A stretch of 64,000 bases of DNA from Candidatus Viridilinea mediisalina (lineage in GTDB: Bacteria > Chloroflexota > Chloroflexia > Chloroflexales > Chloroflexaceae): assembly GCF_002532535.1 (NCBI RefSeq), contig NZ_NQWI01000005.1, positions 33,472 through 97,471 of the forward strand, in the 5' to 3' direction. The notes beneath the pieces were generated by a model. It was not told the origin of the DNA. It was given only the letters and a program-made list of their open reading frames with translations, and did not search any database. Below are positions 24,547 through 31,394 of this stretch, piece after piece. Each line of letters starts with the position of its first letter. The stretch's first letter is position 1. A program made the position numbers and the translations under genes.

Positions 24547-25401
24547 CTACACCCGCAACAACACATTCTGCTGCTCTTCAAAGCGCCCAATTGAGCGATA
24601 CTTCGCATAGCGCTCATGCAGCAGTGTGTCGAGGTCAAGGGCACAGACCTGCTCCAGATGCACGGCGATGCGTTCGCCAGCAGCGTTGATCGCCGCTTGG
24701 GCATCAAGGTGCGCCCCGCCTGCGGGTTCGGTGATGATCTCGTCAATGATCTCAAGTTCCAACAGGTCTTGGGCGGTCAGCTTCAGCGCCCGCGAGGCAT
24801 CAGGGGCGCGGGCCGAGTCGCGCCAGAGGATCGAGGCGGCTGCTTCGGGCGAGGCAACCGAGTAGATCGAGTTCTCTTGCATGAGGATGCGGTCACCAAC
24901 ACTGATGGCCAACGCCCCACCACTGCCCCCCTCACCGATCACGGTGGCAATAATCGGGGTCCGCAGGGTGGTCATAACCTGAATCCCTTCGGCGATGGCG
25001 TTGCCCTGGCCGCGCTCTTCCGATTCTTTGTTGGGATTAGCGCCCGGCGTATCAACAAAGCAGAGCACCGGGATGCCAAACTTCTCGGCGTGGCGCATCA
25101 GGCGTTGAGCCTTGCGGTAGCCTTCGGGCAGGGGCATGCCAAAGTTGCGCCGCATATTCTCGCGTGTGTCACTGCCCTTCTGGTGCCCAAGCACCATCAC
25201 GGTGCGCCCGTTGAAACTGGCCATGCCGCCCACAATCGCGGCGTCATCACCAAAACGGCGGTCGCCGTGCAGTTCAACAAAATCCTCACAGAGCGCAAAG
25301 ACATAGTCGAGCGTATGGGGGCGCTGGGGATGGCGCGCCCGCTGCACCCGATCCCAGGGGGTAAGCTCTGATGCGACGTGGGGGGTATCGAGTTGCTCCA
25401 T
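24547..25401 (-). CDS. accA: Acetyl-CoA carboxylase, carboxyltransferase alpha subunit
   Basis: 284 residues, crotonase-fold carboxyltransferase subunit. Typical blocks: TPWDRVQRARHPQRPHTLDY, FVELHGDRRFGDDAAIVGG, LGHQKGSDTRENMRRNFGMP, FVDTPGANPNKESEERGQG and IGEGGSGGALAI, which forms the oxyanion site. With the beta subunit it transfers CO2 from carboxybiotin to acetyl-CoA, giving malonyl-CoA for fatty acids; in Chloroflexaceae the same reaction also feeds the 3-hydroxypropionate bicycle. The ATG overlaps the accD stop (TGATG). The N-terminus is shorter than in Escherichia coli AccA. Confidence 0.95.
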   Translation of the reverse strand: MEQLDTPHVASELTPWDRVQRARHPQRPHTLDYVFALCEDFVELHGDRRFGDDAAIVGGMASFNGRTVMVLGHQKGSDTRENMRRNFGMPLPEGYRKAQRLMRHAEKFGIPVLCFVDTPGANPNKESEERGQGNAIAEGIQVMTTLRTPIIATVIGEGGSGGALAISVGDRILMQENSIYSVASPEAAASILWRDSARAPDASRALKLTAQDLLELEIIDEIITEPAGGAHLDAQAAINAAGERIAVHLEQVCALDLDTLLHERYAKYRSIGRFEEQQNVLLRV

Positions 25402-26321
25402 CAGGCCCTCCCTTGTGCATAACCGGCCAACTCCGGCTCTGCTTGCGCCTGAACCACCGGAGGCTTGCTACGCGCATTGTAGTGGCGCAACAGCCGATCA
25501 AGCACATCGCGCAGATCGCTCCGCGAAACCACCATGTCAACCATGCCATTCTTGAGCATAAACTCTGCCGTCTGGAAGCCAGCGGGCAGCTTCTGGCGGA
25601 TAATCTGCTCGATCAGGCGTTTCCCCGCAAAGCCAATATTGGCCCCTGGCTCGGCAATGATCACATCGGCGACCGAGGGGTACGAGGCGGTAACGCCGCC
25701 GTAGCAAGGGTCTATCATCACCGCAATGTGGGGCTGGCCCGCCTCGGCGAGACGGCTGAGCGCCATGGTGACCTTGGCCATCTGCATGAGCGCAATCACC
25801 CCCTCCTGCTGCCGCGCCCCCCCGGAGGTGTTGATGGTCAAGAGCGGAATGTTGAGCTTCGCGGCCTGTTCAGCAGCACGGGCCAAGCGCTCGCCATAGA
25901 CACTGCCCATCGAAGCACCCATGAAGGAGAAATCACCCACGCCAATGCCGATCCACATACGATTGATGCTGCCAACCCCCGTAAGCATCGCGTCGGTCAT
26001 GCCGGTGCGGTGCTGCGACTTCTTCAGCTTGTTGGCATAGGTATCATCGGGGGTTACAAAGCCAAGCGGATCGGTAGGCAACAGGTTTGCATCGGTCTCG
26101 CTGAAGGAGCCAACATCAAGCAAGCCCACCCACTCACGGGCACTCATACGCATATGGTGGCTACACTTCGGGCAGACCTTCAGGTTATCGTTAAGTTCTT
26201 TGCGATAGATCAATTCACGACACGATGGGCACTTCACCCACAGATCATCGGGAATCTGGACAGTCTCCGCACTCTGATCCGAGTCGAAGCTCTTCCTGGT
26301 GCGCCGGAAAAACTCTTTCAC
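25401..26321 (-). CDS. accD: Acetyl-CoA carboxylase, carboxyltransferase beta subunit
   Basis: 306 residues. A four-Cys zinc ribbon (CPSCRELI ... CPKCSHHM, residues about 31-55) is followed by the crotonase-type domain with GVGDFSFMGASMGSVYGERL, TINTSGGARQQEG and GGVTASYPSVADVIIAEPG. The GTG at 26321 is chosen because GGAAGGGA lies six bases upstream; an in-frame GTG at 26327 would add two residues. The gene directly precedes accA with a one-base overlap, so a 1:1 complex is made from one transcript. No accB or accC is nearby. Confidence 0.93.
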   Translation of the reverse strand: MKEFFRRTRKSFDSDQSAETVQIPDDLWVKCPSCRELIYRKELNDNLKVCPKCSHHMRMSAREWVGLLDVGSFSETDANLLPTDPLGFVTPDDTYANKLKKSQHRTGMTDAMLTGVGSINRMWIGIGVGDFSFMGASMGSVYGERLARAAEQAAKLNIPLLTINTSGGARQQEGVIALMQMAKVTMALSRLAEAGQPHIAVMIDPCYGGVTASYPSVADVIIAEPGANIGFAGKRLIEQIIRQKLPAGFQTAEFMLKNGMVDMVVSRSDLRDVLDRLLRHYNARSKPPVVQAQAEPELAGYAQGRA

Positions 26322-26405
26322 ATGCACTCCCTTCCGCGCAGTCAGCGCCCATCATATCTGCTGCTTGCCTATTTGTGTTTTGTATCACAGACGGTAATCG
26401 GGATT

Positions 26406-26434
26406 ATTATAGCATCTCTGCTCTGTACTGCGAA
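26406..26434 (-). promoter_or_regulatory. Probable promoter of accD-accA
   Basis: On the minus strand: TTCGCA (26434-26429), 17-base spacer, TATAAT (26411-26406). A leader of about 75-80 bases would precede the accD start. Confidence 0.55.
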
Positions 26435-26479
26435 CTAACAGGGTTAGCGGCGTTGACCATCCATTTGTATAGGCATGCG

Positions 26480-26893
26480 TTACTCAACGGGGTAACCTGC
26501 GGCAACCCAAGCGCGAATACCGCCATCAACGTTGCTCAGGTTGCTATAGCCCGCTCGTGCCAGAATGCTACATGCGGTCTGACTGCGATTGCCCGAACGG
26601 CAAAAGCAAGCAATCGGCTGATCATTCGGCACCTCATCCAAACGGGCGGGCAATTCCTCTACCGGAATGAGCAACGAGCCCGCAATATGACCATCGCCCA
26701 CATACTCAGCGGGGGTACGCACATCAAGCACCAGGATGGGTTGCGCACTATCGAGGGTCGTCTTGAGCTGTTGCACACTCATATGATCAAAGCTAGGTTC
26801 AACCGAGAGGGGCAGCCGTTCAGCAGAACTCGCACAAGCAGCCAGCAGCAACACGACAATACTATAGATCAACAGGCGTAATGAAGTAGACAT
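26480..26893 (-). CDS. Rhodanese-domain lipoprotein
   Basis: 137 residues from ATG 26893, with GGAG seven bases upstream. The signal peptide ends in the lipobox LLLAAC (Cys about 20), so it is anchored on the outer face of the membrane. The single rhodanese domain has VLDVRTPAEYVGDGHIAGS and the active-site loop CRSGNRS with the catalytic Cys. Such proteins carry or transfer sulfane sulfur. The substrate is not evident. It stands alone between accD and the cyclic-nucleotide-binding ferredoxin gene. Confidence 0.88.
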   Translation of the reverse strand: MSTSLRLLIYSIVVLLLAACASSAERLPLSVEPSFDHMSVQQLKTTLDSAQPILVLDVRTPAEYVGDGHIAGSLLIPVEELPARLDEVPNDQPIACFCRSGNRSQTACSILARAGYSNLSNVDGGIRAWVAAGYPVE

Positions 26894-26956
26894 GAGGATA
26901 CTCCTTAATTGAGGATTAAAAAATAGGATCAAGAAAATAGGCTATAGCCCAACATA

Positions 26957-28417
26957 CTACAAGGGAAAAATCTCCTCAACTGAAACCATACGCAACGCAT
27001 CAGTGGGACAGTGGTCAATACAGGCAATATCATCGTAACCATAGCAAAAATCGCACTTATCGGCGCGATGGGTGGGGCGCGTTGGTTCGAGTGGGATGGC
27101 GGGATGGCGGCGCAGCTTCTCGATGGCATGGTGCAGCACATTCCAGAAGGGGTTTTGGGCAATTGAAAGGGTTGGCAATGATACGCGCGCCACCGCATCG
27201 TAGGGACAGGCCGGAATACACTCACCACAGCCGGTACAGCGCTCGGTAATCAGCAGGACACCTGTCTCGGTGCGTTCAAAGGCAGCTTCGGGGCAGACTT
27301 CGGCACATTCGGGGCCGACGCTGCACTGACGACACGCATCAGCAACTTCGAGGCCATTGATCTCTGCTCCGTTGAGTTTCAAGCGGGCCCGCCCGTGGCG
27401 GGCGGCGCAGGCATCTTCACAATAGCGACAATCGGAGGAACAGAGACTAGGGGTACGCACCAACAGATAGGCCCCGCGCAGGAGCCCGCGCTGAACCGCA
27501 AATTCAAGCTCACGCCCACGATTCGTATCGCTACTGAGTGCTACCGTCGCCTGCATGCGCTGCTCGATCACGCTGCGTAGTTGAGCCTCAAGATCAGGGC
27601 GGCTTGCGATCAACTCGTGGAACTGTTCACCCGGTAGTGCCAAGACGGTCGTTGTGGTCAGGGCGCGCACACCAGCGCGGTGAGGCTGATTCGTCAGGAG
27701 CGCAATCTCACCAAAGAAGTCACCCTCACCAAGGGTTGCAATGGTCAACTCGCCCTGCTCAACCGTCACATGGCCCGACTCAATCAAATAGAGCGCATCG
27801 GTATTGCTGCCCTCCTGCATAATCAACTCGCCAGGTGCAAAATTGGCGGGACGCAATAGGGCGGCCAAAGCGAGGCGTTCCATCGGCAGCAGTTGGCTCA
27901 GCAACGGCACCCGTGCGAGGGTTGCTTCAATCATGCGCTGCTTGTACACACGACGCAACGCCGTATTCACCATTGGCATGGCCGCTTGAGCGTTACGCAA
28001 TTCGTTGAGGGGCACCTGCAGCAGGTAGCAATCACTCTGGGCCAAGGCGCTCATGCGGCGAAAGAACTCGCCAAAGAGCGGCCCCTCGCCGCAGCAATCG
28101 CCACGGCCCAAGACACCCATCAGCACCTCGCAGCCATCCTTATCACGCAGATGCAACTCGAGTGTCCCACGCAGCACCAAGAAGAGAAAGCGATCATGGC
28201 GCTGCTGGCCAAGCACCGTTGCCCCAGCCTGAAAAGCCCGAAAGGTACAATACTCACTCAAGCGGGCCAACTCACCGGGCGGTGCTCCGCGCAGGCAATC
28301 AAGGCTTTCGAGCAGCGCTAGGCGTTCTTGGCGGCGCGCATTCTGCTGTTCAGTCCGTGCTTGGGCCGCAGGGCTACGCCCCGAAGTCGTGCCCGTACCA
28401 CCTGGACGCTTTGCCAT
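26957..28417 (-). CDS. Two cyclic-nucleotide-binding domains fused to a multi-cluster ferredoxin
   Basis: 486 residues from ATG 28417 (MAKRPGG). Two cNMP-binding (CAP effector-like) beta-roll domains occur at about residues 40-145 and 170-285; the second has LYLIESGHVTVEQ and GDFFGEIALLTNQPHRAGVRA, with the phosphate-cassette Arg, while the first (GRGDCCGEGPLFGEFF) looks degenerate. The C-terminal 160 residues contain CSSDCRYCEDAC, CRQCSVGPECAEVCP, CTGCGECIPACP and CDFCYGYDDIACIDHCP, enough Cys for about four [4Fe-4S] clusters. There is no helix-turn-helix. It is divergent from an AOR-family gene and likely acts as its electron carrier under cyclic-nucleotide control. This is an inference from context. 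Confidence 0.82.
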   Translation of the reverse strand: MAKRPGGTGTTSGRSPAAQARTEQQNARRQERLALLESLDCLRGAPPGELARLSEYCTFRAFQAGATVLGQQRHDRFLFLVLRGTLELHLRDKDGCEVLMGVLGRGDCCGEGPLFGEFFRRMSALAQSDCYLLQVPLNELRNAQAAMPMVNTALRRVYKQRMIEATLARVPLLSQLLPMERLALAALLRPANFAPGELIMQEGSNTDALYLIESGHVTVEQGELTIATLGEGDFFGEIALLTNQPHRAGVRALTTTTVLALPGEQFHELIASRPDLEAQLRSVIEQRMQATVALSSDTNRGRELEFAVQRGLLRGAYLLVRTPSLCSSDCRYCEDACAARHGRARLKLNGAEINGLEVADACRQCSVGPECAEVCPEAAFERTETGVLLITERCTGCGECIPACPYDAVARVSLPTLSIAQNPFWNVLHHAIEKLRRHPAIPLEPTRPTHRADKCDFCYGYDDIACIDHCPTDALRMVSVEEIFPL

Positions 28418-28548
28418 ACATACAGCCTGTCGGCGGATATTACCAAAACAATCTCTATACAATACTACCACAACGGTTGCATGGGCGCGTTATAATAAGG
28501 GAGTATTTCTACCTTCCGCACCTAATATCCAGCGAAGCTGGCAAAACT
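28418..28548. promoter_or_regulatory. Divergent promoter region between cNMP-ferredoxin and AOR genes
   Basis: 131 bases of AT-richer sequence with TATACAATA and TTATAATAAGG boxes. CCAGC-GAA-GCTGG (28529-28541) is a short hairpin just before the AOR start. Exact promoters are not assigned. Confidence 0.4.
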
Positions 28549-30342
28549 ATGGCCTTGCGCACTCTTACTGTTGACCTGGAGCGCGGACATGCGCGCCAGC
28601 ACCTTCCGGCGATTGTCGAGCGGGACTACTTGGGCGGACGTGGCGCAATTGCATGGTTGCTTTGGCACCATTTGCCTGCGGACACACCGCCTATGGCACC
28701 CGAAAATCTGTTAATCTTTGCTGCTGGCCCGTTGGCAGGCACCAGTGCCTTTGCCAGTGGCGGCTTTGTAGTTGGTACCCGTTCGCCACTGACGGGCGCA
28801 ATTGGGTATAGCTGGGCCCAAGGCCATTGGGGCGCACAACTGCGCCGCGCTGGCTACGATGTGCTGGTCGTGCGTGGCCAAGCGCCCGACTGGGTCTATC
28901 TGTATATTGATGGCGACCATGTACGGCTGCGTTCTGCCGAACGCTTACGTGGCCTTGATACGGTGGCGACGGCGGCAGCACTACGGGCTGAACATGGCGA
29001 TAACACCACAACCATCTGTATCGGTTCAGCGGGTGAAGCCGAAGCGGCCTACGCGAGTATTGTCGCTGAAGGGCGCTACATGGCTGAACCGGCGGGCACC
29101 GGGCTGGTCATGGGTACCAAGCGGCTCAAGGCGGTGGCGATCCGTGGCGGGCAGCCCATTACCCCGCCCGATGAGCGTCGTTTGGCCCTGGCGCTCGATA
29201 TTATTCGCCGCCGCGTTGATACGAGTGCCCTAGCGGCGGGCATCGGTGAACTAGGGAGTGCCCACTTCCTCGGACGTGCCGTTGAGGTCGGGGCACTCAC
29301 CGAACAGAACGGGGCGCATGGCAAACTCGATGAGCAGATTGCCTATGCGCGCGCCGCCTTTGCGGCCCGTCCCAAGCATAGCCGCGGCTGTGCGGGTTGC
29401 CCTATGCCCTGCTACTTCGATCTGCCTACCCGTTCAGGCGAAGGCATGCCCGTGCCCGATCTGGAGATCGTGGCCGGTTTTGGGGCACGTTGCGGCATCA
29501 AGAGCCTTGAGGCGCTTACCACCATTGCCCAACGCTGCCTGCGTCTGGGGCTTGATCCGGTTGCCACCAGTGCCTCCATCGCCTTTATGATGGAGTGTCA
29601 GGATCGTGGGCTTGCGCCAAGCCGCACCCTAGCATGGGGCGATGAACAGGCGGTACTCAACGCGATTGAACGCCTCGGTACGCGCCAAGAGAAGCGCGAC
29701 ATCCTCTCGCTTGGTGTCGGTGAAATGCAGGAGGTCTTTTGGGGCAGCAGCGCCTTCGCACCCCAAGCAAAGGGCTTGGCCCTGCCTGGCCTTGATCCGC
29801 GGGCGCTCACCGGCTTTGCCCTTGCATTGGCGACTGCACCGATTGGCGGCGATCACCGCTATGCGATGTACTATGATGAACTCGTTGACGAACCACCCGC
29901 ATGGCTACCTGAACAGCCCGCCGCACCCCAGAGCCTCCAGCATAAGGTTGTACGCATGATCTGGCACGAACGCTTCGCCGCTGTGCTTGATGCGGCTGGC
30001 CTCTGTCGCCGCTTAGGGCTGATGGGCTACCAGGTCTCGCCCGGTGAACTGCTCGCACTCATCGCTGCCTCCACCGGCGTCACCGTCTCGGGGGCCGACA
30101 TGGCGCGTATCGGCGAGCGCATTGTGACGATTGAGCGCCTCTTTGCCCGCCGCTACGCCGATAACGGTGGCATAGACGAACTCCCAGAGCGCTGGCTCGA
30201 AGAACCATTGGCAGAAGGGCGGGCCGCCAACTTCAACCCGCCACTCAACGCCATGCTGGCCGAATACTACCGTCGTCACGGCTGGAACCGCATGGGCGAT
30301 CCAACCGCAGAACGCCTGACAGAGTTGGGGATCAAGGGGTAG
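28549..30342 (+). CDS. Aldehyde:ferredoxin oxidoreductase family (tungsten/molybdopterin) protein
   Basis: 597 residues from ATG 28549 (MALRTLTVDLERG); upstream in-frame sequence is the opposite-strand gene and is excluded. The N-terminal domain has YLGGRGAIAWLL and PLAGTSAFASGGFVVGTRSPLTGAIG, the bis-pterin-binding region of AOR family proteins. The [4Fe-4S] ligands are CAGCPMPC near residue 282 and a distal Cys in AAGLCRRLG near 488. The family oxidises aldehydes or related carbonyls with reduction of ferredoxin in the cytoplasm. The divergent cNMP-ferredoxin gene is the likely redox partner. The stop is TAG in GGTAGTAGCATG, close to a GGAAATA heptad array. Confidence 0.88.
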   Translation: MALRTLTVDLERGHARQHLPAIVERDYLGGRGAIAWLLWHHLPADTPPMAPENLLIFAAGPLAGTSAFASGGFVVGTRSPLTGAIGYSWAQGHWGAQLRRAGYDVLVVRGQAPDWVYLYIDGDHVRLRSAERLRGLDTVATAAALRAEHGDNTTTICIGSAGEAEAAYASIVAEGRYMAEPAGTGLVMGTKRLKAVAIRGGQPITPPDERRLALALDIIRRRVDTSALAAGIGELGSAHFLGRAVEVGALTEQNGAHGKLDEQIAYARAAFAARPKHSRGCAGCPMPCYFDLPTRSGEGMPVPDLEIVAGFGARCGIKSLEALTTIAQRCLRLGLDPVATSASIAFMMECQDRGLAPSRTLAWGDEQAVLNAIERLGTRQEKRDILSLGVGEMQEVFWGSSAFAPQAKGLALPGLDPRALTGFALALATAPIGGDHRYAMYYDELVDEPPAWLPEQPAAPQSLQHKVVRMIWHERFAAVLDAAGLCRRLGLMGYQVSPGELLALIAASTGVTVSGADMARIGERIVTIERLFARRYADNGGIDELPERWLEEPLAEGRAANFNPPLNAMLAEYYRRHGWNRMGDPTAERLTELGIKG

Positions 30343-30368
30343 TAGCATGTAGTATTATGGGAAGGATA

Positions 30369-30406
30369 CAGGAAATAGGAAATAGGAAATAGGAAATAGG
30401 AAATAG
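30369..30406. repeat. Heptanucleotide array GGAAATA
   Basis: Five nearly perfect GGAAATA units about 27 bases after the AOR stop codon. Confidence 0.8.
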
Positions 30407-30428
30407 GGCCGAGGCTTCAGAACACCTT

Positions 30429-30535
30429 AGAAGCTGTCTGAAAAGCCGGGGGGCACACGCTGGAGTGCCGGCTTTAGTCGGCTAAAGCCAGCACTCCAAC
30501 GCCACGCCAGTTCATAGACTTTTCAGACAGCCTCT
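30429..30535. mobile_element. Family A terminal-inverted-repeat element, copy 1
   Basis: Ends are (A)GAAGCTGTCTGAAAAG and its inverted complement CTTTTCAGACAGCCTC(T). The centre is a palindrome built on GTGCCGGCTTTAGTCGGC. No open reading frame; 107 bases. Flanks are TTA and TAA. Confidence 0.8.
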
Positions 30536-30609
30536 AATGGCGCAAACGGTAAAGTAGCCTGAAGCCATCCCTAAGCAATAGAAGCAGAGGGAAACATGAG
30601 GATTTCACC

Positions 30610-31155
30610 ATGCAGCCAATGAGTGACATTGCCGAACAGTTTCGTACGCTCGAAATGACGGTCTTGATGACGCCTGATACTGCTAACTTTTCTGGCAACG
30701 TACACGGAGGTCATATCCTCAAGTTGCTCGACCAGGTGGCTTTTGCGTGTGGGTCGCGCTATTCAGGCTCCTATGTCGTCACTGTTTCGGTAGACCAAGT
30801 GGTTTTTCATGAGCGCATCCATGTTGGGGAATTGGTGACATTTATTGCATCGGTGAATTACACTGGCAAGACTTCGATGGAGATTGGTATTCGGGTGGAG
30901 GCCGAGCAGATTACCGAGCGTAGTATGCGTCACGTATTGACCTGCTATTTTACGATGGTTGCGGTAGACGAAGATGGAACGCCCCATGCGGTACCACCTA
31001 TTCGTATTAGGACGCCAGTGCAACGACGGCGCTGGGCGGCAGCACAACTACGGCGTGAGTTGCGTAAAGAGATTGAAGCCCGCAGCCTCGAGATTCGTCA
31101 GCATCCCGAAGAGTTGCTGCATGAACTGGACGACCTCGAGAATGAACCACATTAG
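30610..31155 (+). CDS. Acyl-CoA thioesterase, hotdog fold (YciA/BACH-like)
   Basis: 181 residues. The single hotdog domain (about 10-125) carries the catalytic-helix motif NVHGGHILKLLDQVAF and SVDQVVFHERIHVGELVTF, as in YciA and cytosolic acyl-CoA hydrolases, which release free CoA from acyl-CoA thioesters. The C-terminal tail (about 135-181) is charged and predicted helical (RRRWAAAQLRRELRKEIEAR). The start is ATG 30610; an in-frame ATG at 30619 is possible. It ends shortly before a bidirectional terminator. No operon partner. Confidence 0.88.
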   Translation: MQPMSDIAEQFRTLEMTVLMTPDTANFSGNVHGGHILKLLDQVAFACGSRYSGSYVVTVSVDQVVFHERIHVGELVTFIASVNYTGKTSMEIGIRVEAEQITERSMRHVLTCYFTMVAVDEDGTPHAVPPIRIRTPVQRRRWAAAQLRRELRKEIEARSLEIRQHPEELLHELDDLENEPH

Positions 31156-31172
31156 TAGCTAAAATGGGCTGC

Positions 31173-31218
31173 AAAGAGCAAGGGGCGTTGTGCCATAGCA
31201 CAACGCCCCTTGCTCTTT
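31173..31218. terminator. Bidirectional intrinsic terminator
   Basis: Perfect 21-bp stem (31173-31193 / 31198-31218) with CATA loop. It starts with AAA and ends with TTT plus two more T, so each strand has a U-run after the stem. It serves the thioesterase gene on + and the tRNA on -. Confidence 0.88.
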
Positions 31219-31219
31219 T

Positions 31220-31294
31220 TGGTAGCGGCGGCAGGATTCGAACCTGCGACCTTCGGGTTATGAGCCCGACGAGCTGCCACTGCTCCACGCCGCG
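31220..31294 (-). tRNA. Initiator tRNA-fMet (CAU)
   Basis: 75 bases including an encoded CCA. The cloverleaf reads fully: acceptor CGCGGCG / CGCCGCT, D-arm GAGC / GCTC, anticodon arm TCGGG-CTCATAA-CCCGA, T-arm GCAGG-TTCGAAT-CCTGC. Initiator hallmarks are the unpaired first position (C1 opposite U72), A11:U24 in the D stem and three consecutive G:C pairs next to the anticodon loop. Confidence 0.95.
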
Positions 31295-31306
31295 TCATTG
31301 GATTCC

Positions 31307-31336
31307 ATTCTACCTGATTGATCAGGGGTTTGTCAA
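31307..31336 (-). promoter_or_regulatory. Promoter of initiator tRNA
   Basis: Minus strand: TTGACA (31336-31331), 18-base spacer, TAGAAT (31312-31307). The tRNA 5' end is 12 bases after the -10 box. Confidence 0.7.
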
Positions 31337-31360
31337 GTTAGGGCTGCGGTCCAAGTGTTC

Positions 31361-31394
31361 AGCAATCTACAATCTACAATCTACAATGGTATTA
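31361..31394 (-). repeat. TAATACCA heptad element at kinase stop codon
   Basis: On the minus strand TAATACCATTG (from 31394) includes the TAA stop of the hybrid kinase gene and is followed by three TGTAGAT-type units. Short version of the element at 24415. Confidence 0.7.

Noticed and set aside
24616..25371. 251-codon plus-strand frame
   Set aside because: Antisense shadow of accA.
25371..26438. 355-codon open frame on the plus strand
   Set aside because: Antisense shadow of accD; His/Arg-rich translation without motifs.
28162..28548. N-terminal extension of the AOR-family gene
   Set aside because: This stretch is antisense to the cNMP-ferredoxin gene; the family N-terminus begins at 28549.
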